64,000 bases of DNA from Triatoma infestans (taxonomy: Eukaryota > Arthropoda > Insecta > Hemiptera > Reduviidae), in contig JAAEAF010003449.1 in NCBI GenBank assembly GCA_011037195.1, forward strand, positions 1 through 64,000, read 5' to 3'. Of the stretch, positions 46,926 to 56,946 are shown in pieces. The notes under the pieces were generated by a model that saw nothing but the letters and a program-made list of their open reading frames with translations, ran no database searches and was not told the origin of the DNA. Positions within the stretch are counted from its first letter, which is position 1. Every line of letters begins with the position of its first letter. The translations under genes and the position numbers were made by a program.

Positions 46926-47696
46926 TTTTTCATTAATTCGAATAGATTTAGCTGGCTCAAAATCATCTCTGCCGTATTAAAAGATTGGAATTCCAGACCC
47001 ATTCATGAAAACATTTTCCAGCCAACTTTCTCCAATGAAATATATCTTTATTTAATACACCTAAAAAGCCCCCCCCCCCACCTTTTTTTTTTTATCAATT
47101 GAAAACATTTTTCATCCAATGGAATTTTACAGAGAGAAATTGTAATAATCCTTTCTTTTTTTTCCATTCATCTCTAATAAACCTTTGGTATTCAACAATT
47201 TCCAATAAAATAAGAGGATTGATATTGCTTTCTGACTTTTTTTTTCTCTAACTGCTATCAACAGATTTTTAAGCTGTTTTAATAAATGGAAAAAATGTGA
47301 GTTTTCAATTGATGGAAAAAGTATAAATCACACATAATCTTTTACTGTGATTCCGAAGAAAAAATTATTTGAAACTTGCAATTTCAACATATATTAAATT
47401 ATTATGAAAATAATACAGCTATAGGAAAGTGAGCATATTAATCTTTGCATTCCAAGCGATTGGCAACAAACTCTTAAGGTATTTTTCTTAGATCTATAAA
47501 TTTCAGAATGGTAAAAAAATTGGGCTTTTTTTTTAAGTCCGACGTTTTTAAGATCGAAGACGTTTTTTCTAAATTCTAAATTTTTTTTTAATCAAATATT
47601 AACAAAAACCTTATACAGATTAAATCCCTGCGGAAAGACCGAAAGGGAGGTTGAGTTATCCGAATAATTAGCTACTCTATTTCTTCTGTACATAAT
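46926..47696. other. AT-rich spacer
   Basis: Contains a C-run near 47070. No gene seen. Confidence 0.45.
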
Positions 47697-48012
47697 GGAT
47701 ATGATAAGGCATTAGAGAGAATGGATTTTAGAGAAATAAACTAGATGGTACACTGAACATTGTATAATTAGAACACACAAAGTGCAAGGACTTTACAGTT
47801 TAAGTGAGGAATTAGGTACCGAGAGATATATAAAGAGACAGACTGGCTGAGTGATGAGAAGGTAGTAGAAGGTTGCTGACTGGTTGTTAACTGGTCGTAA
47901 ACCGTCTCTATTTATATGAATCGAACTGTTCCATCCTAGTCCTAGGTGGGGAGTAACTAACCTTTTTTGATTATTCTTCAAAAAATTCTTTCATTCTTCG
48001 GATCCTATTACA
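47697..48012 (-). repeat. Family B LTR-like copy 4
   Basis: Matches 2567-2963 closely. The minus strand starts TGTAATAGGATCCGAAGAAT. Non-coding. Confidence 0.65.
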
Positions 48013-48154
48013 TATAGGATCGAAGGGCAGTACGGTCATTGGCAATTTTGATTTATGCTTATAACTTTTTGCTAGCCTAGAGTTTTACATTAATCTCCTA
48101 GTTCTAGTGTTTGACTTTATAGCAACCTATAAATATTATTCAATATAATAAATT

Positions 48155-48469
48155 TGAGAAGGAGAGAAGTTGGGTTAGATAGATAAATAAACTTGAAGTA
48201 AAGCTGAACACTGTATAATAGAAAAGTACCACAATTTACCTGGACTTTACATTAAAATATATGAAATGGTAGTGAAACTTAAAGAGAAAGGTTGATGAAG
48301 CGTTGTGACTGCTGTATGAATTCTGCTGGAAGACTGTAGGTGGACTCCTTCGTAAGGTTGACATAGTTGTATTTAAACAGTTTCTCCCTAAACTCTAGTT
48401 TGGCCTAAACTATAGATTGATCCAGTCTCTTTCTCTCTGCTTTGGATCCTCTCTTCGGATCCTATTACA
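48155..48469 (-). repeat. Family B LTR-like copy 5
   Basis: The minus strand starts TGTAATAGGATCCGAAGAGA and ends in CTTCTCTCCTTCTCA. It lies 142 bp from copy 4 in the same orientation, but the two differ too much to be a recent LTR pair. Confidence 0.65.
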
Positions 48470-48973
48470 ACCAGAGAATGAATTTTAAAAAAGCATGTGG
48501 ACAAGAGAGGACCTGTATACTTCTGAATAATATTCCGACGTTCACCAATATATCGATGTAGGAATTTTGACTGTAGGATGTTTGAATTCTATGAAGATCG
48601 TTACTTTTTAGCAGTTTTGTACTAATTCCAAAATTAGGCGAGTAGCGCAACACATAGTAATAGTAGTCTTCGATTGTACCTCAACAGAGCGCGTTTCTCA
48701 AGAAATTCTGACATGAAATCTAACAATTTGATTGAAGAAGATTCAATTGAGTCATGTGGTTCTGTGTCTGATCCGAGATGAAGAACGTGATCTGCAGCTT
48801 GTATAGGAATATTCTGGAAGGTAGGAGAGAGAATTTTTTATCGACGTCAAATACTATAAATTATTTTTGTTGAAGGAAGTTTTTTATTTTCTCTTTGGTT
48901 AACCAGAAAAAAATAAAAGAAAATGTAAAATCTGATGGTAGTATTGGAGGATAAGTTTTAAAGAGTAATGATT
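48470..48973. other. Non-coding spacer
   Basis: No feature recognised. Confidence 0.4.
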
Positions 48974-49239
48974 ATAGGGTATGTCCACATTGGTGCAACT
49001 TTCCTTTCAAGAGAGGCATGCGTCATAGCTCGTGGTGGGATGAACGAGAGGCATGCGTTATTGCTCCCTCATGGAAGTTGAATGTGCCTTTATTTTCATG
49101 ACGCAACCACAGCGCACGTGAATCCAACTACTTGGATTTTCGTTCAACATTCTATCTATATTTTAATAATAATTTTATTAGTAATTGATATAATTCAACT
49201 ATTATTATTAATTAATACTATCTACTACAGCAGATTTCT

Positions 49240-49348
49240 GATTATTTGTAATCAAGAGACACTTGATTTTATAGAAGATTATCATCTTCGAACAGTTTTG
49301 TGGGATGTAAATTCCAAATTATGTGCCAACAAAAGTGCGAGAAGTTGA
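49240..49348 (+). pseudogene. MADF-like DNA-binding domain remnant
   Basis: The residues TLDFIEDYHLRTVLWDVNSK and LCANKSARS fit the start of a MADF domain (a helix with xFIExYxxxxxLWDxxSxxYxNxxxR). A stop follows at once. Harbinger-type elements carry a second gene for a Myb/SANT- or MADF-like protein that assists the transposase, and this lies in the expected convergent position. The upstream sequence is AT-rich and its start is not defined; an acceptor-like tctactacag precedes it. Confidence 0.65.
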
Positions 49349-49419
49349 TGCTTGTTCCGTGGTACTTGTTGTAGAGGTCTCATACCATTATCGCTGGAAG
49401 TAACTTCTCTCTATGTGTC

Positions 49420-49788
49420 TTAAATAACTTTACCAGTGCTTTCATCCTCGTGATCAAAACTTCCAGGAGGTGAATACTGTCTTGCTGCATCCAGGAGAAA
49501 ATTATGAAGCAGAAGACAAGTTAACACTATATCAACCAAAGTCCCAATAACTGTAACTTCTATAGGCTTACGAAAAATTCTGGACGTTGGCGCATCAACC
49601 CAAAAGCGTTTTCAACGATTCTCCTTGCTCTCGGATAGCCTGTAATTAAATTCCCTTTTTGGCGAGTCCTTATTAAGTTCAGTTGCAAATGGTTTCATAA
49701 AATGGAGAGCTCGCTGCTTTTTTCTTTTTCGTGCACTTTTCAAAAACAGGTAACCTGCGCAAATAGCTAATGCCGCTTCTGAATCCAT
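49420..49788 (-). pseudogene. Harbinger (HARBI1/ALP1-like) transposase remnant
   Basis: On the minus strand a start at 49788 gives MDSEAALAICAGYLFLKSAR, KRKKQRALHF. This looks like a transposase N-terminus, but it is followed at once by MKPFATELNKDSPKREFNYR, which belongs near the C-terminal end of the DDE domain. Two extra bases in a GAGAG run then shift the frame to RARRIVENAFGLM. A further stretch reads RKPIEVTVIGTLVDIVLTCL, LLHNFLLDAARQYSPPGSFD, HEDESTGKVI and a stop at 49420. Motifs FNYRLSRARRIVENAFG and LHNFLL are family signatures. The deleted middle would hold most of the catalytic D/D/E residues. Confidence 0.8.
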
Positions 49789-50059
49789 CGATAAAATGCA
49801 CAGTGAACGGATGAAGTGTAGACAAAAAATTGAATTCCTCAAAAGGCATGCTCGAAAGGCATGCGCAACGGATGTTGAAATGGAAAGAGGAAGCGCAAGT
49901 TGAAAGGGAAGTGGAAGAGGAAAGCGCACAAGTATGGACTTACCCATAAGGGATGAAAAGATAAAAAGACGGACTTTATCATTGTCATAAATTTATTTTC
50001 TTACTTGTTACTATCTCATTCTTACTATTATTATGCTATCGTGTAAAATTTTAAAAATT

Positions 50060-50290
50060 GAATTGCCACCGGAAATACATGTTTTAAGGTGCCCAGAGTA
50101 CGAAAAAAATTGTATTTAGCGAAAAGTTGTACGTATATGAACAAAATACTTCCAAAACGAAAAATCGCAGGAAGCTGAAACTTTGTATTCCTTTAGGTAC
50201 TAACAACGGCATATGACACGAAGTTTATGGGCAAAGTCTATCACCCGCAACTTGCGACTTTACTGAATCTTTTTTTTTTTTCATAAAAAT
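50060..50290 (-). repeat. Family A-related fragment
   Basis: Contains ccaccggaaatacatgtttt, aaaacgaaaaatcgcaggaa and gctgaaactttgtattcctt, matching the segment after the family A terminal hairpin. The modules are missing. Confidence 0.55.
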
Positions 50291-50955
50291 AAACAACGAA
50301 AAGATAAACGAATTCAAAACGACAAAAAGCTAATTTATATAAAGAAGCGAGGCAACAATTTATTGCTTGATAATTTTTCAAAATAATTTTTGTAATGTTA
50401 ATAAAAATATTTTGTTTAATTTTACTTAGAATTACCGCGAATTTAATTAAATTGAACCTAATTACAATGCAAAAAATAATTGAAATTTTTAAATATCTCA
50501 TTAGCGAGTTATTGAATTATATTAAATATGTGTGTGTAAGCAGTAATGAAGTGTATTAAAAATACCAATGAAGGAAGGAGATGAAGAAGTTTAGTAGAAC
50601 GAGCTTTGGCTTGGCTCTATTTCCGCAGCACTCAAGGTCCCTCTCCCACTTCAATAATAATTGGATCGGACCAAATAGTCTGGATAACTTCTTCCATTTA
50701 AAAAAAAAAATTCATTTTAGTACAAATATTCCTCAGCATTTAGTTTTAATTACTTTTTATTATAATTATTAGATAATATTCCATATCATTTATTGTTAGA
50801 TTATATTTCATAGCATTTATTTTTAATTACTTTTTTTTTTTTTATTGTTATTATTAAATTATATTTATATTTGTTCATTTACTAAATAGAGGAAATAGGG
50901 AAGCCTACTTGTAGAAAATACAAATAACAAATGTATTAAAACACACTGCTGAAAA
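50291..50955. other. AT-rich spacer
   Basis: No feature recognised. Confidence 0.4.
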
Positions 50956-51374
50956 ATATTGTAACGTTTTTCCCTCTAAACTAGCTATTGCAACTAGTTA
51001 TAAGTGGGTTCGTATAGATAAAATACTCTAAACTTCAATAAAGAAAACACCAATTTATTGTTATACACAATAAATTACAAAAAATACAACACTTAATATA
51101 ATCAGTTCACAGTTTAAACCACAAAAGTTCACTTTGTTCAATTTTTTTACACTTTCCACAAACTAGTGACTTTGTTTGTAACTGGAAAACTCTCTCAACT
51201 CTCTGTGGTCCCACTATTTATACCGGTGGAGAATGGTCTGGAACCTTCTCAATCCTTCCAGAAAGAACTATTCGACAGCGCTTCCTAGCGGCCATTAAGA
51301 GAACTTGAGGCTCCTACTCTCTCTCTCTCTCTCTCTCTCTCTCCTAGATGGCACCACCGGCTGTGTTACAATAT
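50956..51374 (-). mobile_element. Solo LTR (411 bp) with 4-bp target duplication
   Basis: LTR 50960-51370 with ends TGTAAC...GTTACA, flanked by ATAT at 50956-50959 and 51371-51374. On the minus strand it starts TGTAACACAGCCGGTGGTGC, has a TATAAATAG box near 51218, and shares most of its length with 53764-54169. A (CT)n run lies at about 51318-51343. The rest of the element is gone, consistent with recombination between LTRs. Confidence 0.85.
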
Positions 51375-53004
51375 TTTACAATTTACAAACAACACAAAAC
51401 TATATATATATATATATATATAAGTCATACATTACTTTAGAATAATCTAATGTGTAGGATACTGCGACTAGTAAAGCAGCTAATATTATCTTAAAAATTT
51501 CTGTTGGATTTTTTTCAATTATACGAATTAAATATCTAAAATTATTAAATATTAAATATATAAAATTCTGAAAATAAGTCTCACTAAGTTATGTATAGTA
51601 ATTTTAAAGTTGAAACATTATGAATGATTTGAAATACTTGCTAATGAAATCTACATTTTTTAGAGCCTTTGTTTCAAATATAGTGCTTAAGTAGTACCAA
51701 GTAGTACAAGAAGTATATACCGGAGATCTTTAATTTAAGTTCTACAGAAAGTAGAGTCTGAATATTTATTTTATACTGAAATTTAAAAGAACTTCTTTTT
51801 CTTGATTAGTAGATGAGAAAGGATTCAGATATATTTGAATTTATTCATGCATCAAGACTGTAATGGTTCAAGGCTTTGTTGAAGTATAAGTTAATCAAAA
51901 TAAGAATCTATTGTTTTAAAATTTTTTAAGACAAATCAGAAAACAAAAGTAATAAAATATGGAAGATAGATTGAATATCATTATTAAACATGAGAAACTA
52001 TAAGGGGCCAAGATGGGAACCCTGAGGAACTCTTGACAATGCTGAAGTCTTAAAGCACCGTATACAAGAATTGACTTTTAACAATTTGATATCTATCAGT
52101 CAAATAGGACGAAAATTAATTGTACACAATAAAACCATCATTACCATGTTAAAAAATGATTTGCTTTTTTAATCTCTTACTAAATTGAGATATTCATTGC
52201 AGTTTAGAACGCTATTCTGTTCAAATTCTACTTATCTATCCAATCTTTTTAGATAGATTTCAAAGTATTTATTCTTTAGTTTATTTATAGTGTAAATATA
52301 CTAATCAAGTATAAAGTATAAGTCGAAAAAAATGTTTGATACTTATTTAAATAAATGCAAAGTAAAATTGTGTGAAATCACAAGATTTTCTTTAACTGCA
52401 GTTGGTGCAATAATCTTCGAATTTTTATTCAACAGTATAAAAAATAAGTGGTGGTGGTGGGAGTATATGTTGGCTAGTACACATGGCAAGTTTTAGCAGA
52501 ATATGGATTACATTGTAATCTAGAAGACAACATCTTGGTCAAACCCAACAACATTTGAAATATAACATCACAGATTAACAAAAAAACACTAAAATCAAAT
52601 TTTACGGCAAAATTAGTGAAATGAAAGTGATAGGCCTGATGTCTATGCACTTAACATTCCATGGATAAAGAAAATCATTGTAGCGAAGAGAATTCCAAAA
52701 CTCCGATACTATTCTGTAAAATCGCACCTTAGATAAGTGATTTTCTCAAATTTGGGATACGTTTAATATATCTTGGTACCACACACTGTTGAAACTCTAG
52801 ACTGTATGAATTAGCATGTTAGAGAAAAGTTTAATTTCGCAACGCACCCAAAAACATCTACAATTCCTGGAAAAATTATTTAAATAAAAGGGAAAAGCAT
52901 TTGAGTGTCTAGGTAGTATAATAGAATTAAAGAAAATCGTTGGAGTAATTGTAAAGTGTAAAAAACCATTAAGCAAAGTTCCACTTCTTTTTGACACAAT
53001 GTTA
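51375..53004. other. AT-rich non-coding stretch
   Basis: A (TA)n run lies at about 51400-51420. No domain recognised. Confidence 0.45.
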
Positions 53005-53130
53005 TAGAAACTTCGTGTCAGACGTGGTGTTACCTACCTTAAACGGAACCCCAAGTTTGAGCTTCCTGCGATTCTTCGTTCTTGAGATATTTTGTTCACG
53101 TACCTGCACACACCTCGCTCCCAAGCACAC
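53005..53130 (+). repeat. Family A-related fragment
   Basis: Contains taaacggaaccccaagtttg, agcttcctgcgattcttcgt and tcttgagatattttgttcac, corresponding to the segment before the family A terminal repeat. Diverged. Confidence 0.5.
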
Positions 53131-53152
53131 ATACATATAATATATATTATAG

Positions 53153-54169
53153 TGTAACGCAGCCACAATAGAGGTCTTACTCTGTCGAAGGTGGAAAGAG
53201 ATTGGACACAACTTCTGTTCTAGACATTAAAAGAATGACACAACGTGTACAATTCACATCAAAGACTGTGCTGGTGCTCAACTTCAGCCAGCAGTAAATA
53301 GAGTAAAAGTAACCCTCAAAGAAGAACCCGGAGAAGGCTTTGGCGTGGCAAGAAGCTTTTATACAACCATCGCCGAGGCACTGCTCGCAAATGAAAAGCT
53401 GCCAAATCTGGAAGGTGCACAAGTTGGTTCCCGATCTCAATTAATGTTTGGCAAGACTTGGTATCAGGGACAAAGAAGGCGTAGAATCATGGTGAGCTCA
53501 TCTTCCTCACATTGTAGAAGTCCAAGGAGGACTTTATCATGTACTCATGAGGCAAGATCATTTACTCCTCCTAACCAGTTGTTAGCTAACGCAACATCAG
53601 CTAACTCAAGTGGAGGCAGTAGTACAGTAGTAGTGCAGGATCTAGTGGCTTTACTACTAATGGAACGAATAGCTATAATCAAGAGGCTGGACCACTCAAT
53701 GATCATCTTTCATATCACCTGCAATGTTTCTGTTCGGGACGAACAGATCTGAGCGGGGAGCAATGTAACGCAGCCACTGGTGCCATCTAGGAAAGAAAGC
53801 AGGTACCTCTAGTTCTCCTAGTGGCTGCTAGAAAGCGCTAGCGGGGCGCTCTAGCTCTTTCTAGAATGTTCTAGAATCCTTCCAGACCCTTCTCCACCGT
53901 TATAAATAGTGAACAACAGCTCGAGTAAAGTCACTCTAGAGAGATTCTTGTTACAAACGGAGTGCGGTTTGTAAATAGTAAATAAAAAGTGAACTAACTG
54001 AACTTTTGTTGGTTTAAACTGTGTATTAATTATTATTAAGTGCTTTATTTGTAATTTATTGTGTTAAACAATAAATTGGTGTTTTTTTATTGAAGTGTAG
54101 AGTATTTTATCTAAACAAACCCACATAGAAACTAGTTGCGGTAGCTTGTTCAGAGGGTAAAACGTTACA
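53153..54169 (+). mobile_element. Rearranged LTR element enclosing host-like coding sequence
   Basis: The first 14 bases (53153-53166, tgtaacgcagccac) are identical to the start of the LTR at 53764. The sequence then switches to coding-like DNA rather than LTR. A complete 406-bp LTR runs from 53764 to 54169 (TGTAACG...CGTTACA), with a TATAAATAG box near 53913 and a purine-rich tract (gagcggggagcaa) just before it. It matches the solo LTR at 50960-51370. No target duplication is visible. No gag or pol motifs lie between the ends; the interior is the UBR5-like fragment. Confidence 0.75.
53288..53752 (+). pseudogene. UBR5/hyperplastic discs-like coding fragment (possible captured exon or cDNA)
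   Basis: One frame reads [20 protein letters not shown], then [20 protein letters not shown] and [11 protein letters not shown]. From memory of the family, these resemble the conserved segment just ahead of the MLLE (PABC) domain of the HECT ubiquitin ligase UBR5. Then follow a basic run (QGQRRRR) and [20 protein letters not shown]. Another frame near the end gives [20 protein letters not shown], suggesting a frameshift near 53620. The match stops at the LTR. Upstream of 53288 the frame continues to about 53231 with weaker similarity. It cannot make a functional ligase: the HECT domain is absent. Confidence 0.65.
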
Positions 54170-54799
54170 GTATATTATTACTATTAATTTTTTTAAAATA
54201 TTTCATAATAAATATAAGTGGTAATGACTAGCTGAGAACCCTAGTAATTAACATTAACTTGTTTCTTGGATTAACATTAAATACACAACTGAATATAATA
54301 AGTTGGATTAGTTAGAATTTAAGTTATTTTGTCAAGTTAAATAGAAACTCTCAACTGTTCAGATTAAATAGTCACGATTCTGTTGTGGGATCCGTGAGCA
54401 CATTAACCTCTGCCACAACTGATAATGTTTGGACGTGAGTTTGTGACAGTGGCAAGAACATGCAATATAATTTGCTAAAGGTTTCTCTGAGGTGAAAATA
54501 GAACACACAAATTTAGTGTTAGGAAGGTATTACATAGAAGTTTGTATAATCCTTACATCTGTTTAATGACTACCTTGCTAGTGATTATCATTGGAAAACT
54601 TGTTAAAAAGGATTTGATGATAAAGTAGAAATTGTTTAAATGCTGGAAATGTCCCGAGTTTTAAAATAATTCAAATAATAGTAATTAAAATGAGCATATT
54701 ATTAGCAATTAAAATTATTTAATTTAATAAAATAGTAATTAATAAAATAAACAAAACCAGCAACAAGTAAATAAATCAATATGTATAGTCTATTAAAAT
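54170..54799. other. AT-rich spacer
   Basis: No feature recognised. Confidence 0.4.
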
Positions 54800-55330
54800 T
54801 GGAATAGAGATGTGATTTCCACTTTCAAGCGAAAAGTTTCTGCCATTCAAACACATACACACACACTGAGTAATTCTATTGGGGAAAATTATATTAGGTA
54901 TCGTGGTAGTTAACTGCCCATCACGAACTTCCAAACTCAGCTTTGGGGAAAACAAAAATTGATATTCTACCACCAAATCTGCCACGAAGGTTTTCGGATG
55001 AAATCCATCCACCGAATCAATGCAACTTTACTGAACTTTTTTTTCAGTTGTTGTGATTTTCTCGATAACGGCTCCAACAATTTTCTTTGTACTTCTTATA
55101 TACTACCTGCTCTTGTCATCTATCATTTTTATTTGAAATATTATCCTGGGAATCTATTTTGGGGGGAACAGTATTGTCAAAGTTTATTCTAAACTAGTAC
55201 TTCAACACAATGCATATGGTTCTACCACTTTTATAATATTAATATACAATTACAAGCAATGTTACAATTCCACATTGTAAAAGAAAAAAACCGGCTAACC
55301 AAACTGCAACTTAAAAAGAATAGGTTTTTT
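54800..55330 (-). repeat. Diverged family A copy in opposite orientation to A4
   Basis: Recognisable pieces: tgcaactttactgaactttt, gttgtgattttctcgataac, ggctccaacaattttctttg, atttttatttgaaatattat. It sits head to head with A4. Confidence 0.5.
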
Positions 55331-55375
55331 GGAATTTTCTTAACACTTATCCTTGAACTATTTAAAAAAAAAAAA

Positions 55376-56209
55376 TCTGGTGTGAAACACTCACACAACT
55401 TTCACTTACTCCTGTTATCAAAATTATAATTGACAAATGTTATAATTTGTGTACCAAATTTAATGAAATTCCTCGAAAACTGAAAAAACTGTTTAGTGAA
55501 AGCGCACTTCCGGTTTACTAACTTTCTCAAAACTCCGAATTTTGGCCATCTATTTATTTCTAATTAATTTTGTTTGATTGATAGAATTTGATAATCAACT
55601 ATGATAGCACTTTAGAGGAAGCTGCAACCCCACCACTCCCCTAAAAGTGGGCTTAAATGAATTTTCCCATAGAAATGTTTTAAATAAAAGATGTAGATCA
55701 TTGCATGATTAGTTTATATAGAAAGTTTCAAGAAAATTGTCTCACACATTTTTGAGAAAATCTAGAAAAAGTGGAAAAATTATATAGTAAAGTGGTAAAA
55801 TAAACGCACTTCCAGTTATCCGATTTTTTTCAAACTCGGAATTTCAACAGCATATTTAATTCCTAATTAACATTATTTAGATGACAGAATTGTCTAATAA
55901 GTTGAAATAGCACTTTAGATGAAAACCTAACTCCTTCTCCCTCAGAAGTGCCCTTAAATGAATTTTTCCAGAGAAATGTTTTAAATAAAAGTAGATCTTT
56001 GTATGTGTAGTTGATGCATCAAGTTTAAAGAAAATCGTCGGAGCAATTTTTGAGAAAATCGCAAAAATGTAAAATATAACAAATAGTAAAGTGGTATTTC
56101 CGGTTGAGGAATTTTGACAGATAACGTACTGTCAAATCCCATGGTGATACCTAAACGTAATATCAAGTTTCAACTTCCTACGGTTTTTTGTTTTTGAGCT
56201 ATGTTGTTC

Positions 56210-56244
<35 letters not shown>

Positions 56245-56370
56245 GAACATTTGCTGAAAACCACTTTTTTGGACTCAGGGGACCTCAAAACGGATATTTC
56301 CGGTGAAAACTGGATATCGTAAATTTGTCACCATTAGAATACTTCCTCTTATGAGTAGTAAGAGAAAGTG
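55376..56370 (+). repeat. Family A repeat, copy A4
   Basis: Same orientation as A1. Begins TCTGGTGTGAAACACTCACA and ends GTAGTAAGAGAAAGTG. The landmark acttccgg/acttccag recurs near 55505, 55808 and 56097, a spacing of about 303 and 289 bp as in A1. A CA microsatellite lies at 56217-56244. Confidence 0.85.
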
Positions 56371-56833
56371 AAAAAAAAAATGTTTGACAGTTTACGGAAT
56401 TTATGGCGTTTTATTTCAAATATATGATTGTTGGTTCAATGTTATTGGCGAGCTCTGCTGGGCTACAGTGTAACCACTTCTCCACCTGCCTGGTTTGGTA
56501 TGTTGATACATGTCCCCTCCACTACCTCTATCTATATATGTTGGGATATTTAGAAAATAATTAAAAGACAGTCGTTGAGTGTTTCACTCCGGCTTTTTTG
56601 TTTTGTTTTATAACTTTATTTATAAATTTATAAATTTTATTAGATTCATTTATCCTTAGAGCTAAATACTGTTTTTTTTTAATTTTCCTTTATTACTTTT
56701 TTAATCAGTAAATTTAAAATAAGCTTTATTTTACCTCACATTCTAGTAATAAAATTACAATAAATTCATATTTTTATAAATATATCTCAAATTCTATTAA
56801 AAAAAAATTTTCATATTTTGTATATCTATTAGA
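56371..56833. other. AT-rich spacer
   Basis: No feature recognised. Confidence 0.4.
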
Positions 56834-56946
56834 GCTCACGCGTTGGTCTAGTGGCTAGCGCACTCTCCTTTCGTGCGAGAATTCAGGGTTCTATTCCCGT
56901 GAGGCCAAAGTCGGTGTTGACACAACATCGTGATAAAAAGTGGGAA
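56834..56946 (+). mobile_element. tRNA-derived SINE, 5' half (interrupted)
   Basis: Box A TTGGTCTAGTGG at 56843-56854 and box B GGTTCTATTCC at 56887-56897, correctly spaced for a tRNA-like polymerase III promoter. It runs to gataaaaagtgggaa and continues after the LINE at 59895. Confidence 0.85.

Larger units (their letters stand above)
48977..49945. mobile_element. PIF/Harbinger element, complete ends, internally deleted
   Basis: Inverted ends: left GGGTATGTCCACATTGGTGC, right (reverse complement) GGGTAAGTCCATACTTGTGC, both continuing to a ctttcc box. They are flanked by ATA at 48974-48976 and 49946-49948, a 3-bp duplication as expected for this superfamily. Total length 969 bp. It encloses a minus-strand transposase remnant and a plus-strand MADF-like remnant in convergent order, as in two-gene Harbinger elements. 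It can only have moved with proteins supplied from elsewhere. Confidence 0.85.

Noticed and set aside
47697..48469. Family B copies 4 and 5 as the paired LTRs of one element
   Set aside because: They are only 142 bp apart, too diverged from each other, and copy 4 is closer to the copy at 2.6 kb.
56834..56905. A tRNA gene, from the good box A and box B
   Set aside because: The acceptor stem does not close, and the sequence continues into a SINE body with a second copy at 6181-6434.
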